The notes beneath the pieces are model-generated. The model searched no databases. It was not told where the DNA came from and saw nothing but the letters and a program-made list of their open reading frames with translations. The position numbers and the translations under genes were made by a program. A stretch of DNA of 64,000 bases, from NCBI RefSeq assembly GCF_000204055.1, contig NW_006768782.1, positions 209,868-273,867 of the forward strand. Direction: 5' to 3'. This DNA is from Melampsora larici-populina 98AG31. Taxonomy: Eukaryota; Basidiomycota; Pucciniomycetes; Pucciniales; Melampsoraceae. Below, one piece after another: positions 31,013 to 43,626 of this stretch (its first letter is position 1; every line of letters starts with the position of its first letter).

Positions 31013-32542
31013 ACCCTTTCACCTACCCTAAACATAGAATTTTTGAGCAACTCCTCTTAGACATAATTCTGCTCTTTGTGTCTCTTTTTCCTTTTGACTT
31101 ACTTAGACAAATCTTGAGTTTTCAAATTTCACTTTGTTATAGATCTTTTTCTTTTGTGATCAAAGTGTTTCTTAAAAATTAAATCCCCACTCTTCATCTA
31201 AGATAAGCGATCTTTGATCATACCCGAAATCGATCCATTTTCGAGTTTGAAGCTTTGTTGACAATCCACAATGAAATCGAGTTTGAATATTTGAGTTATT
31301 CTTTGAAGCTATCCTGACTATAGTCGCTTCTTCTAATTTCAGACGGCTATCAATCGAGACGCGAAACCCTTGAACTCACTCAAATCTCAAGTTCTTGAGG
31401 AGCAGAGGCTATCTTTGGTACATTCGCATCGACGGCATTCTAAAAGAGCTATGTAGAAAGATTAGACGATTGTTTCTTGTCCAGTTTGAGTTTTTTTTCA
31501 TTATCGAGTAATTCTGAAATTAACAGAGGCTTGATGGCAGCGACTAGCTGAGCTTTTTTTGGTCCAACTCGCTCCATCAGATTTCCTTTGGTCAATGACG
31601 GGCCACAAGGACACGTCCGACTGAATATGTATGTTGCTCATGAGTATAATTTTGTGGTACCCAATCCATTGCCTACCTTACAAGCCCGACCAACCGCAGA
31701 GACGTCCCCCTATGCTTCAGAGGACGCCTGCGATGAAGAGGGACATATTCAAGTTAGATCCAATAGAAGTGTTGAAAAAAGTGACTTGTAATGCTACCCA
31801 AACCCAAAGGCACTGTATTCAGGTTCTTGTGGCTTGATGTAAAATCTGTCTTTCAAACTTCATCAACAGATCCTTCATTCAATTCCTAAACCAAGATTTC
31901 CAAACGATCCATCAAACTAAAATGAATGTGAGTATCTATATTGTTGTGTATTACTTCATAGCATGTAAGGGAAAAAAAGAAAAAAAAAGGAAAAGGAGAA
32001 AAAAACTTTAGCAATAGTAAGTAAGTAAGTTAGATTATCAAAAATATGAATCATTCTATTAAGAAAAAAAAAATTTAAAAAAAAAATCAATCAAAAAAAC
32101 GAAAGGCAGTTACAGCGAGTGAGATCTAGAGAAGAGAAGAAACAACTTTAAATAATGAAAAATGAAAACAAAGCTCAGAAGAAGATAAAAAGGATTATAA
32201 AATTATATAAAAAAACTAAAAAAAAAGTAATAGAATTAGTAGGCAAGATCTAGCCTTCATATCATGGATCATACCCGTGTCCTTCATATCAAAAAAGATA
32301 AAAGGAAGATCTAAATAAATAGAAAGACAACTATATTAAAAAAAAGATAAATAAACGAAAGAAAGAAAAGAAAGAAAAGAAGAAAAAAAAAAAATTCATA
32401 GAGCAAGTCTCGAAATTGATCCACAAGAATAGACAAAAGCTTAGACTAAGAAAGCGTGTTGGTCAGTAAGCATCTTCACCAATATTCACACACACACACT
32501 TAAGATCATAATTGACTTTCGGCAATATCAATGTTATCCTAG
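31013..32542. other. convergent intergenic region with A-rich tracts
   Basis: Lies between the 3' ends of cytochrome c and the membrane-protein gene. From about 31965 to 32400 it is strongly A/purine-rich on the plus strand (runs of GAAAGAAAA). Short frames near 31588-31837 have no recognisable domain. Confidence 0.5.
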
Positions 32543-33874
32543 CTATGGTGGTGATGGAGTCCTTCTACGAGGTCCAGAGCTTCCATTACCATTTCCTACA
32601 ACAGTAAGTGGAATAGCTTCTGCTCCACCCCATGACATCTGATAAGGATCTGCTTCTTGACCTGGACCTGGAGAGGCAGTTCGATTAGCAGTTGAATAAG
32701 GTGCTGGTGGTCCGATGGGTGGATAAGCTGGATGTTGTTGTTGATCATAAGGAATCGAAGGTGGGAAAGGTTGAGGGGCTGAAGAAGTACCTAGATATGG
32801 GTCGTCTGGATCTCGTCGCACCCAAGGAAGAATGATAGAAACGCGTGATCAGTTGAGAGGTTTGAGAAGCAAGACAGTTACATCAACGTGATAGATTAGG
32901 AGAGAGAGTGCAATCACTCGTCAACTTACAATATGCTTGACGTTCACCATATCCACCTGGTCCACCCTGATATGACCCATTACTAAACATTGCACTTTGG
33001 ACCGTGTTACCTCGACTTAAGTCGGGAGCATATGAATGGTCACTATATAGGCCCTGGATGTGCAAAACCAAACAGGTCAGTTTAGGAGCATGAAGAGCTT
33101 AAGAGTAGAAAGAGACTTCACCTGATGTGGGCTCACTGATGGCTTCTCATCATCACCATCATCACCAATACCATGACCAGCAGCTTGACGAGCGGCAAGA
33201 GGATTGAGAGTAGACGAATCATCGGCTCGGTTGACGAGTTCAGGCCATTTGATAGCCACATCTTCATCATCAAGTTCACTGAATCGACGTTGTGTACACC
33301 TAAAGACAATAAAGATCACAGCCGCAAGTGCTGCTAGACCACCGACCACACCACCAATGATTGCCCAAGTTCCACCTGATGAAGATCCACCACCACCACC
33401 ACCTGAACTACTCAAACCAGTTTGAACCGGAACAGCTGAAGCAGTCGAAGAGACACTCGTATAGATACTTCCATCGGAGCCGGTAGCAGTGATTGTAAGA
33501 TAAATGATACTACTCGAATGAGGTTGAATCGATTGTGTAGAACTTGCGAGCGAAGAAGTGATTGATTGAGAAGTAGGAGTGGTAGAAGTAGTAGAGATCG
33601 GAAGACTAGAGGTAGCCGGTAAAGAAGTAGAAGCAGGCGGAGTACTAGTCGAAAGAGGAGTTGAAGAAGTAGTGGTAGTAGTAGTAGAAGAAGGGAGTGG
33701 AGTAGGTGTAGTGATCGTTGGAGATTCGACTGGAGTTGAAGGTGTTGGTGAAGTAGGACTAGAAGGTGTATCGGCTGAAATGTTTAAGATTTGAGCCTTT
33801 GAATTTGAAGGAAAGAGAGTAGGAATCAAAGTAGGTAAGAATCGAGGTAAGTTTAAAAATCGATGTGAGTTCAT
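32543..33874 (-). CDS. Ser/Thr-rich single-pass membrane protein (Wsc/Mid2-like layout)
   Basis: Three exons on the minus strand: 33874-33122, 33053-32930, 32811-32543 (381 aa); the last acceptor is the least certain. ATG at 33874 was chosen because the open frame upstream has no ATG. The N-terminal region is a weak signal peptide (RFLNLPRFLPTLIPTLF). Residues about 33-165 are a mucin-like Ser/Thr/Pro stalk, probably O-glycosylated. A Gly/Ser linker leads to one membrane helix (about 170-192, WAIIGGVVGGLAALAAVIF) followed by basic CTQRR. The cytoplasmic tail has FSELDDEDVAIKWPEL and a Pro/Tyr-rich C-terminus. This is the layout of fungal cell-wall sensors (Wsc, Mid2) and Axl2-like proteins. 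No WSC or cadherin domain is visible, so the function is inferred from layout only. Confidence 0.75.
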
Positions 33875-36800
33875 GATGATGATGATGGTTTGTTGAGGTG
33901 TTGACCAGAACTTGAAAACTTGAAAACTTGAACTGAAATCCAAATCAAAGTTGTTATTATTTTATTTTATTTTATTTTATCAAATCCTAATCCTATGTAT
34001 CTATCCAATCTTTGATTTGATGAGATAGAAAGACTTACTATGTATTAAATTATTAGAGTTCTTCAGTTCTACTTCAATCAAATTCAAATCAAAATCAAAT
34101 CGAAATCAAAAATTAAAACTTTCATCAAGTTTGGTTTTAATCTGATTTCAAGCATATCCAAAGAATATCATACTTAAATACTGATCTTCAAATATGTACA
34201 CCAATTCACTATGTACGTATGGTTTCACTTTGAGTTTTTGCTATACTTTTTTGAAAAATCATTTGAAACCAACTGCATCTCGCTTACGTTACAATGTGAT
34301 ATATCATTTTAAGAATCTATCACATCTGTGGATTTGACTTGAGTGCGTACAAACACCGTCCTCCAGACTCTAGCAAGGGACATTTGAGGAGGTAGAAAGA
34401 GCTTACATGGCCCTGCATAAGACTAACAGTACAAAAGGCTCTAGGGCTTAAGGGATGTATAAATTTGAAGATCTTCATTCGACGACGACAGACTCCGACC
34501 TAGGTTTTTGCTTCAGAGAGTGTGAAAAGATCAAAGCTGGGGGATCATGTCTCGGTGTGGTTTTCTCCGAGGGTTGGACTCGCGATTTCTTTGGGATCTT
34601 TCAATCCTTGGAACCCTTGGCATATTTTTTGTAAGCATACCTCAAGTCACACTTAAGAGCCACGTGAAAAATTAAAAGGATGCAGGGTCTTTAATTACTC
34701 TCTTGAGGAATAATACTCCAAGTACTTGAGCTATGACAGTCAGATGATTGAAGGCTTGAAGATAAAGATTGGGATATCCTTCCACTTAATCAACAGGTTT
34801 CACAACTGTGTCAGTGTATGTAGTCACATCCTTTTCAATGAGGCTCAAGTCAACTATTTGATGTGATGAAAGATAAGAATTGTCAATCAAATATGGGATC
34901 AAACTAGGATTTATCATTTTTATCTTCCAAATGAGAAGATGACAGTGAATTGTTTTGTAAGATTTCTTGTGATAACACAACTTGTTCTTGATCAGTTGGA
35001 ACTTGCTGAATAGAGTTGATGGTCTTTCTACTTCTTCATCTATCCACTTATTCTCCTCAAGATCTTCATCCATTCAAGTTGAGTTCTCATTTACATATCT
35101 TTCCTACCTCAATTTGTATCAACCATTAGTCAGCATATCTGGACCATTTGACCAGCACATCAAAAAAGGAAATTTTCTCTTCCCTTTCCTTGGGACCACA
35201 TCAGTGATTATTGTGGGGACTTGACAAGAAAATGGCTCAGAGTCAAGTGCTCAGATACCAATAGATCTTCTTGATATCAGTTGGAGGATTGTCCATCAGG
35301 AAGCAACTTTGAGAGCTCTAACAAAGGGTCACATATTAGAAGAAAGCATTATGGAGAGAAAAACACATCACCATTCTTGTGTGTGATATCTACTCGCCCC
35401 CGTATTCAAAACCAAGCCTCAACATTAACTTTTTGTCTAGAGCAGAGTTAAAGGCTCTGTTCAAAGCAACAGAAGAGGAATCATTCCTCAAAACCTTATT
35501 GGGTAAGCTAGGTTACCAGAAACCTACTGCAATACCCTTCCCTCTAACAATTGAAAATATCTTTCACTTCAGAAGAAACATGCCTTGGGTAACAGGTTTA
35601 AACACTCTGATGTTCTTCTTCCTTGGACAGGCAAAAAAGCTTGACAAGTAAATATATATTTAGATCTAAGCAGGTTGTTATCATATCAGACTGTGACTTT
35701 GACAAGGACCTCATGGCTATAGATATGGAACAAAGTATCTTTAGAATAGAGGCTCTGATTGTTGTAACGAGATCAAGAGATGGTCTTACACAATTACAAC
35801 AAGATAGATTCCTATTCCCAATCTTGATAGAAGTTAGACTAATATCACATAGCATCTTCATGATGTGTATTGCCACATGAAGGGCTTAAGAACAGACTCA
35901 ACATATTCACAATGAATACTTTGGGTTTCATGGGTATCCTCTACTTCTTTGGATGTGATCTCAGGATTATCTTTGCTTTCAAACAAAAGCCTTTGCCAAT
36001 ATTTTGACCATCAGTCATCACAGATCTACAATACTTCAAGAACAATTTGGGAAAGTCAATAGTGTTACAAAGTATTCATTGTTTGGAAAAGGTCATAAAA
36101 ACAACACAAGAGAAATATACAGACAAACTAATCAGGTCTTCTATTTCTCCTTGAGATGAGTAAAAGTAATCTATCAGTGCAAGGAAGTAAAACAAGACCT
36201 TACCTTGGGCCTGAATATCCTCTTTGGCGTTAAATTTGTCCAATTTGTGTTGCAAGTTCCTCCATGATTGTGGAGGTGATCTTTGACCTATTGGCAAGAA
36301 GAAATGAGGATTAGTTGGCATGTTATAATCTAGAATTCAAATCAAAGAAGACACCTGACAGAAGTGTGACTCTGCAGGTTCAAAGAGAGCCAGGTACTTG
36401 TGCAAGTTACGGTAAGATATCATATCAGAATTTTGTCTGAAAGTAGAGGGATGATTGAAAGAAGTACAATTTGATGAAGAGACTGTAGTGCAACAAAAGG
36501 TTTGAATTTGATCAAACCAGAGAACTTAAACAACAAGGTAATCACTAACACCTGATTAGAAATCAGATCAGACAACAGTCTGATGAAAGTAGATTTTTTG
36601 ATGACCAGAGATTTTAGCACGAGAAAAGGTTGATGGATAGGGAAAGAGAACAACACTGTAACACAGAGCTGATTCTATATATGAGCCTGAAGAACTCAAA
36701 TGTTGTGCCATGAAGTGACAAGAGAAACATATCTGTAATGCACACCTAAAAAAGTCCATATACTTGTTGGTTTATATCTGTCATACACCAAAGAACAAAA

Positions 36801-37803
36801 CAACATGGGTCCAGAAATGTTTGATATATCCTGCAAAACTAGAATGATCAAATCCGGGGATCTAGAAGCAATGTTACATTGCAGAGCACCAGAAATATGT
36901 CATTCAAGGTAACCTCAGTGATGTAGATTTTAGAATACCTCATAAATTATAACAATTGAGTACTGAAAATACCTTGCAAAATATTGCTTTCTAAGTAGGA
37001 TATAGATATGAAGTCAACATTATTCAACACTTGATTATCAAACATTGCTTAGGAGTTTTTCTAGGCACAACTCTGTTAGAGTTCTCTTTGAATAAACCCA
37101 GGTTTGAGTTACCCTTGGTCTGGGATCAGCTTTTGAAAATGTGGTGTGATCTGATTTAATGTACTCAAAGAGACTTTGAACCTCATCTTTCAATTTTCAG
37201 CCATACAAACCCAAATCTCAAAGTCTCCAGAGTGTCTGTGTCACATGGCTTGTGTGTTCCAGAAACATTTGAGCTTGATCATTTGCACTACTCTGGATGT
37301 TCCTGATCTCAAGTGGATATACAAGCTAGACTTTTGATGATAGACATGTCTAGACCAAGCAGATTTTGTCTGCAACTCCAAGCATCCTCCAAAGGGTTTG
37401 ATGTCGAAAGACATCTCTCGGTATCCTTTACAATCAAAGTCTTATCTCTTGAGGTAGTGAATTTATGTACCCACGCATGAAATAGGTTCGTCAAATCGAT
37501 TTGGTAGTGTGATATCATGCTTTGAATAAGGGTATGTCGTGGGCTCGCTGGCAAGCTGTGGAAAGTATGTCATTGTCTTTTGAGCTTTTGACCTGGCACG
37601 GCACAAGACGGTGTTGTATACTAATCCTGAACAGTGACGTTTGATTCTTCAAATTTGATGAGATCCCGAATCGAGTTGTGTCACAAATTCGGCCCCGATG
37701 TGGACGTGGTCAGTCATGTTTTGGCCGATGACTCTGAAGGAGCGGAATTTCCGAAGTCCAGACTCCAGACCCTTTCTGCTCCAGTCAGATGATTTACCTG
37801 TAA
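33875..37803. other. long AT-rich intergenic stretch
   Basis: The part nearest 33875 is probably the promoter and leader of the membrane-protein gene (TTTTATTTTA runs, repeated CAAATC). The rest contains only short frames, such as 35379-35651 and 35623-35880, that match nothing I know. No tRNA or clear transposon end was found. Confidence 0.45.
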
Positions 37804-40037
37804 ATGGTATTCAGGAGGCTGCAATATTATCGGTCGTCACACTTCAAGTCTTTTCTTTCGCATACATCAGGTCCGCCGCGCATGAAACCGGACCCTCAAA
37901 ACCTCGTGGTGATTGTTGGGACTACTGGCACAGGAAAATCTCAATTAGGCATACAGTTATCAAATAACTTGTACTCGTCGAAAGGTCCATTACAGGCCGA
38001 GATTATCAATGGCGACTCGATGCAGGTTTATAAAGGACTAGATGTCTTGACGAATAAGGTTTCCCCATCAGAAATGATGGACGTCCCACACCACCTCATC
38101 AGTTTCCTGGACATCGATGAAGATTACACCGTAGAGAGGTTCAGGAGTGATGCGGTCAAAACAGTCAGCCTTGCAAGTTGATATCGCGGTCGGGAAAATC
38201 ATCTAATTTGCCAACAGGATTTGTTCACTATGCACGATACCAGGCTGAGGATATTCACGATCGAGGCAAGCTTCCTATCGTGGTAGGAGGAACCGGCTAT
38301 TATATCCAAAACTTGATTTTGCCGGGTAGGTTAAGCAAAGATACTTCCTCGACGGCAACTGGCTTGGATAAAGACATCCGAGCTCTACAATCAGTCGGGT
38401 TTCCGCCCCTATCTCAGCTTACTCGGCAATACATTCTCGGTTACTTCACCCAAAGAAACTTTCCTCCCACCCTTGTGGAAGACTTTGACAAATTATCTAC
38501 AGACGTCTTGCAATTGTGCTTCCTCGCCCCGTCTCTTCCTCCCTTTTCTTCGCCCAAAGCTTTTCCACCCGAATTTCCAACGCATTGCCTTCCGGCTTCA
38601 TTTCAACCTCCTAATGCAACGGCGGAAGATTTCAGTCTGGCTCTCTTCAACGCCTTGCGAGTTATCGATCCGGAGATGTCAGAACGATGGCATTGGCGTG
38701 ATTTGAGAAAAGTGAGGAGAAGCCTTGAAGTTCCTGTATGTACTGGGAAAAAGATGAGTGCAGTAGTGGCCGAACAAGACCACAGGGATGCTGCTGCTGA
38801 TGAGACTGATTCACCTAATCACGCCCCGTAAGTAATTGAATTCCAACACAATTTTTGCCTTTTCATACAATTTTGATCACTCTCCATATTCTGCTTCGAA
38901 GGTATCGAACGTTAGTGTTTTGGTTGTATGCTGAGCCCACTGAACTTGGAAGTCGCCTCGACGACCGCGTGGACGAGATGTTGAAGGTAATTATACCTCT
39001 ATTATTGATTGTGGAGTAGGTGCCTCCTTGAGAGTTCTAGTTCTAACAAATTCTTCACAGAAAGGCCTGGTCGATGAGGTTCAGTATCTGCGGAATAAAA
39101 AGCTTCAGTCTCAACAAGCAATGGATGCAGTGACTGACGTATCACGCGGACCATACCAAGCTATCGGTACGCGAGACCTTACATCTCCTGTGTAAGCACC
39201 TCCGGTCAAACTGATCATTTAATCCCTCCCTAGGATATCGCGAATTTGAAGCCTGCGAGAGTCAGGCTTTCGATGAGCTTTCAGACTCAGAAACGTTTGA
39301 AATCAAGATCAACAAAGCGACAGAACTGACAAAAATCTCCACTCGGCAGTACGCTAAGTCTCAAGTAAAATGGATGCAAAACAAATTTTTACCCGAAGTT
39401 AACAAGTTGAGATCGAAGCCACAGTCTGAAGTAGAACTCTACTTGTTAGATGCCACCGATCTGACACACTGGTCTGAAAATGTGTTTTTGCCTGCTCAGC
39501 GCATTCTGCAAGGTACTGTGCCGACTCATCCTTAGGCATACTCGGTTTCTTATTCTACTTGTTTTGTGATTTACATTGCCAGCTTTCCTAGATCATCAAG
39601 TCCTTCCACAGCCAGACTCCCTCAGTGCGGTGGCTCATAGTCTCTTGTCTTCTTCAAATTCCAGGTGAGCTCAGATGTATGAATTCTGTAATTCGCGCTC
39701 GATCCTCTATTGGATCATGAGCGCATACTGAATGTCATCTTTACTGACGTACACTTGATTGGATGGTCACAGTTTGCCCAAAAAATTGAGCTCGTTGAAG
39801 ATGAGGACTTGCTCTGTTTGTACGGTGGACCCAGAAAGAGCCGTAATGATTGAAGAAGCCGCATGGGATGCTCATACTCGGAGCAAAAGACACAAAAGGG
39901 CGAAGAGACCTGTGAGGAAGCCGGGGCTTTTCCACGCGTCCCATAAGCGCAGTGATAGTCAGGGAAATGAGACGCAACGTGACGAAGCAATGCCTGAAGC
40001 AGATAAGGATTCAAATTCGACCTCATCTAGTACATGA
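37804..40037 (+). CDS. MOD5: tRNA dimethylallyltransferase (isopentenyltransferase), MOD5/MiaA family
   Basis: Seven exons: 37804-38163, 38244-38827, 38902-38986, 39061-39166, 39234-39512, 39583-39664, 39773-40037, giving 586 aa. The enzyme transfers an isopentenyl group from DMAPP to A37 of tRNAs that read codons starting with U. Key features: P-loop GTTGTGKS (39-46), INGDSMQVYKGLDVLTNK, VPHHLISF, and GKLPIVVGGTGYYIQNL after the first intron, then LVFWLYAEP, QAIGYREFE and a C-terminal matrin-type zinc finger (C512, C515, H533, H539) found in eukaryotic members. The first junction gives exactly the family spacing. The first 26 residues are Arg/Ser-rich with no acid, like a mitochondrial presequence. 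A second in-frame ATG lies at 37882. The gene converges with RPS19. Confidence 0.95.
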
Positions 40038-40989
40038 TATATGTAAGACCTTCGACAGCATTCACTTCACATATCTTATGGTGTTCATTTCACTATAATC
40101 TTATTTTTTTCCAAAATATGGAGGTCACTTAGCATGTAGAGTTGTCAGAGCTACTCTAGGAGTCAAGACATAGCTTTGAGAAGGCCTATGATACCAACGT
40201 GGTCAAGGTTGCGCCACTCCTGTTTCTTCACCTTTGACTGCTTTGTTTACTGAATTCTGAACTGGGGAAATGTCGGTTTGCATATTCAATCCCCATGACG
40301 CTGTCCTCCATGTGACCACGTCAGAGCTGACGCTCAGCCCTCATTTCCACAATTGACATGCGTCTCATTGATCGTTGGGACATATCATGATGAGGATAAG
40401 CAATGAGTCCCGCTTGAAGATGTGTCAATCCTTCAGCAGACATTCTCACGCATCTCAACAGCTGACCATCCCTCCTCAGCCCCGTGACAGTTCCGCGTGA
40501 TTATATACACGTTGACCTTTTTACTCACCGTGGAGATATATTCATGACGAGCAACATCACTACGTTGGCAAGAGGGGCAAAGCAGCCCAAAAGGCATTCC
40601 AAGGAGCCGTGATTTATGTTCGACTCACAACAAACAATGTTTCAATACTCGACCAGACAGAGGGATATCTTAGCACTTGTTCCCAATTTGGCAGAGTGGG
40701 CAGTCTTCATCGCATGAAGCTGAAGATGTCATGATGATGCACAACTTCACACACCGAAAAGAGGTTAACATAAGAAAGGTAGTAGGGTGGGCGAGGATGT
40801 GAGCGGCTTCACTCAGCGTCCCTTCTGGGTCAGGGCTTGACGATCATGAATGTGTAAAACGAGCAGAAATCTAGCGGTCTCCATTGTCTTGCAGAGGAAA
40901 AATACGACGAAACGGATGGGTGGCATTGTAAAAAAACCTGGCGGGTTGCATAGAGCATAAGTTGTAAAATGTATTTCAAAGTCACTGCA
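40038..40989. other. convergent intergenic region
   Basis: Holds the 3' ends of MOD5 and RPS19. No ORF, repeat or RNA gene was recognised. Confidence 0.5.
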
Positions 40990-41721
40990 TTACTCTTCAT
41001 CATCTTCTTCAGCACCAGACCTCATCTGCTCGGCAATGTTGCTGGCAATACGGTCCAAATCACGCTGACCATCTTGAGATACCCTTCGGCCACCCCGAGA
41101 GTCCTATAAAGTCTATGATGTCAGCGAATACACAATGAAGTCGTGTATGCAAGCCTAGACTCCCACCTTTTCAAGGACACCGATTTTTTCAAGACCTTGA
41201 AGAATCTTTCGTTCAACTGATCGGGAAGCATCTACATGGTGCGAAGGACGGTTACCGCGGTTCTTGGCGCCTCCGTGGAGTTTGGCTAGGGCACCGACAC
41301 CAACGTGTTTCCGAAGGTAGATGTGACGGGCCACAGCGGCTATCGAAGATTGGTCATCATATCAGACTGATGCCCTTTGCAAACTGATACAAGGTTGACC
41401 CACCTGCACGGACATAGTACCAATCGGGGTCGTAAGGTGCAAGTTCCTTTCCGTGGCCAGTCTTCACGATATCGACCCAAGTGGGAACCTCAATTTTACC
41501 TATCAAACACAAACATGAATGGAATCAGTGAAACTGAATGAACTATGGGCCTTCATCATATGACCGGTCTTGGTTTTCGTTGCGTTCAATCATGTCGAAT
41601 TCTTGAGGATAAAGTAAAACCCATATTCGATTTCGAGGGAAGGATATTCACCTGATCTTTTCAAATGACCAGCGTATTCACGAATGAAAGCATCAGCAGC
41701 GATGTCTCGAACCGAAGGCAT
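40990..41721 (-). CDS. RPS19: 40S ribosomal protein eS19
   Basis: Four exons on the minus strand: 41721-41652, 41499-41404, 41339-41167, 41103-40990, giving 150 aa (family about 145). A structural protein of the small subunit head, needed for 18S rRNA maturation. It begins [20 protein letters not shown]. Recognisable family segments are [70 protein letters not shown] and [12 protein letters not shown], with an acidic tail. All junctions are GT-AG with consistent phase. Short exons near the start are usual for ribosomal protein genes in basidiomycetes. It lies tandem to the UPF0598 gene and convergent with MOD5. Confidence 0.96.
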
Positions 41722-42739
41722 TCTGGGGTGAGTTGGTGATCGATACGGCGAAAGGTGATGTGGTCGGGCGCGTGCGAAGGGTGAGGGTAGGGTTAAGTGG
41801 GAGTGCTCTTGATTCGCAGTACCGATACAAAGTGGCGGCCTTCAATCTATCTCATCATTAGGTTTAGTCAAAACACAATGATGGAGTCGGGTCCCATGAG
41901 CCGGGTAACCCGACGCCTGACAAATCCTTCATCCGGGGACCGGTCCTCGATGCAAGCTTCACTCGCAGCCCGGCCACAATACAATAGCAGCGCAAGTTGG
42001 CAACACAGCATATTCCGCGCCTGGAGGCTGGCACCTCAAGGCTCACACTCCGGTCCAGAAATGGCTTGAAATCAGAAAACCAATCACAATCAATGAGATC
42101 GATAAAATAGGAATGATTAGAAATAATCCAATGGACTTTGCCTGGTTTTGCCAGCCTGTCACTGATGTTTTCAAAACAAATTCTGGATGTGCAAGTTGTT
42201 CAGTAGGTTATCACTCGTGAGGGTGTCCCCGATGAGTTCTATGTACCTCCATCTGAGCACGACACTTGAGCAGATCCCATGAAACCAAGAACTTAGATAT
42301 GTGCTGCCGATATATTCCAGGCGAGCGAGGCCATCTCCATGTAAGGTCCTTGGATTGCTTGATAATGTCCATACTTTGCAACAAGCAGTCGATTCATTTT
42401 GAATCTTGACACGTCGGCTGGGCGGCTCTGTGGCTTGCTCTCGAGAGGTATTCACTGATACTATAAACATATCTTACCCACCAGCATGGACTTGACCAAA
42501 AAGGTACACCCATAATGATGGTCAAGGCAGATGATAGGATGGCAACGACGGCTTTGGACCATTCCACTCTGCATACTATTTCGAATATCTGCCTATATGT
42601 CAAACGGAAATGTAGAAGCTGGTGCGAACAATGGTGCGCTTTTCTGATGAATAAAACCAGCCTTGTGAGTTGTAAGTACAACAAATGATTTAGTTTCAAA
42701 GGGAAATAGATATTATACATGTTGACCAGCCTTGATGAG
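41722..42739. other. RPS19 promoter side and UPF0598 downstream region
   Basis: Short frames here overlap each other on both strands and show no domain. The first 100-200 bp upstream of 41721 are presumably the RPS19 promoter, but no clear motif stands out. Confidence 0.4.
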
Positions 42740-43626
42740 CTATTCTTTTTTCTGATGTAAATCTGACGGCCAACCAAGATCGGTAGAATGAAGCCGTTCT
42801 ATGGGCCATTTACAGCCTTGCCAATCTAGCCATCCCACCGGCTCATCAGGACTGGCTTCCTCATCCAGCGTGAGAGAAGAGCCCAATTGATCAAGTACAA
42901 GGGAGGACCTCAAAAGAGAGAAATTCCCGTAACGTGCCCTAACTCCTGGTGAGGGATGGAACACATATCCAGTTGTAGTATCCACCCGCAACATTTCAGG
43001 CTTGAAGGGCGTTGTGAGAGTGCCGGCATAGGAGAGCTCATTTTGATCTGTGAAAAGGATGCTCAAGTTTACGAAGTGATGATCGTGAGAGCGACTGAGA
43101 GCGACTCACTATGGCTGACAAGGTTTTGATACACTACCGGTGTGCAATCTGCTTTGAGAAAGTTGAGTTCAGGACCACAGCGACTGACCCATCGATAGCC
43201 GTCCATCAGATACCGTTTGCGTTGTGAATTTTCGCATGCTGAATATTTTTCCGATGTTAGATTGGGTCTCAGCTTTCCAAGCAATACATCGAGAAACAAT
43301 GGATCTTCTGTTTTCATCCGGGCAGTAGATGCTTATCAGCCTATCTACTTGTGCTGCCCAAAGGTGCAATTATCGAGAAAAGTGAACACAGCTGAACTGT
43401 AGCAAGATGTAAAGTTCCTGTGTTTCGTGCCGGTCAAAAACAATTGACCATGTGTGTCGACCTCGTAAGCGTACACTCTCGTATATGATGAATTGGAATT
43501 GCCTCGTGAAGTGCAAATGTGAGAACGGAACGGGTGGACCAGCTTTGCTTCAAACTGAGTCCAGGGACGGCATCGGGATGATTTAAGTGCCCATATATGA
43601 TCACGGACAAGATTGAGGTGAAGCAT
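42740..43626 (-). CDS. UPF0598 (C8orf82-type) family protein
   Basis: Three exons on the minus strand: 43626-43398, 43331-43110, 43047-42740, giving 252 aa. The call rests on a string of family landmarks: a Tyr-rich strand then DTHGQLFLTGTKHRNFTSCY, then DPLFLDVLLGKLRPN after intron 1, RYLMDGYRWVSRCGPELNFL and CTPVVYQNL, then ELSYAGTLTTPFKPEMLRVD and GYVFHPSPGVRARYGNFSLL in exon 3. The family is widespread in eukaryotes, and its biochemical role is not established to my knowledge. The N-terminus (Leu/Arg-rich, few acids) could be a mitochondrial presequence. Both introns (66 and 62 bp) are GT-AG and in phase. The exon 1/2 join is the least certain. Confidence 0.85.
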
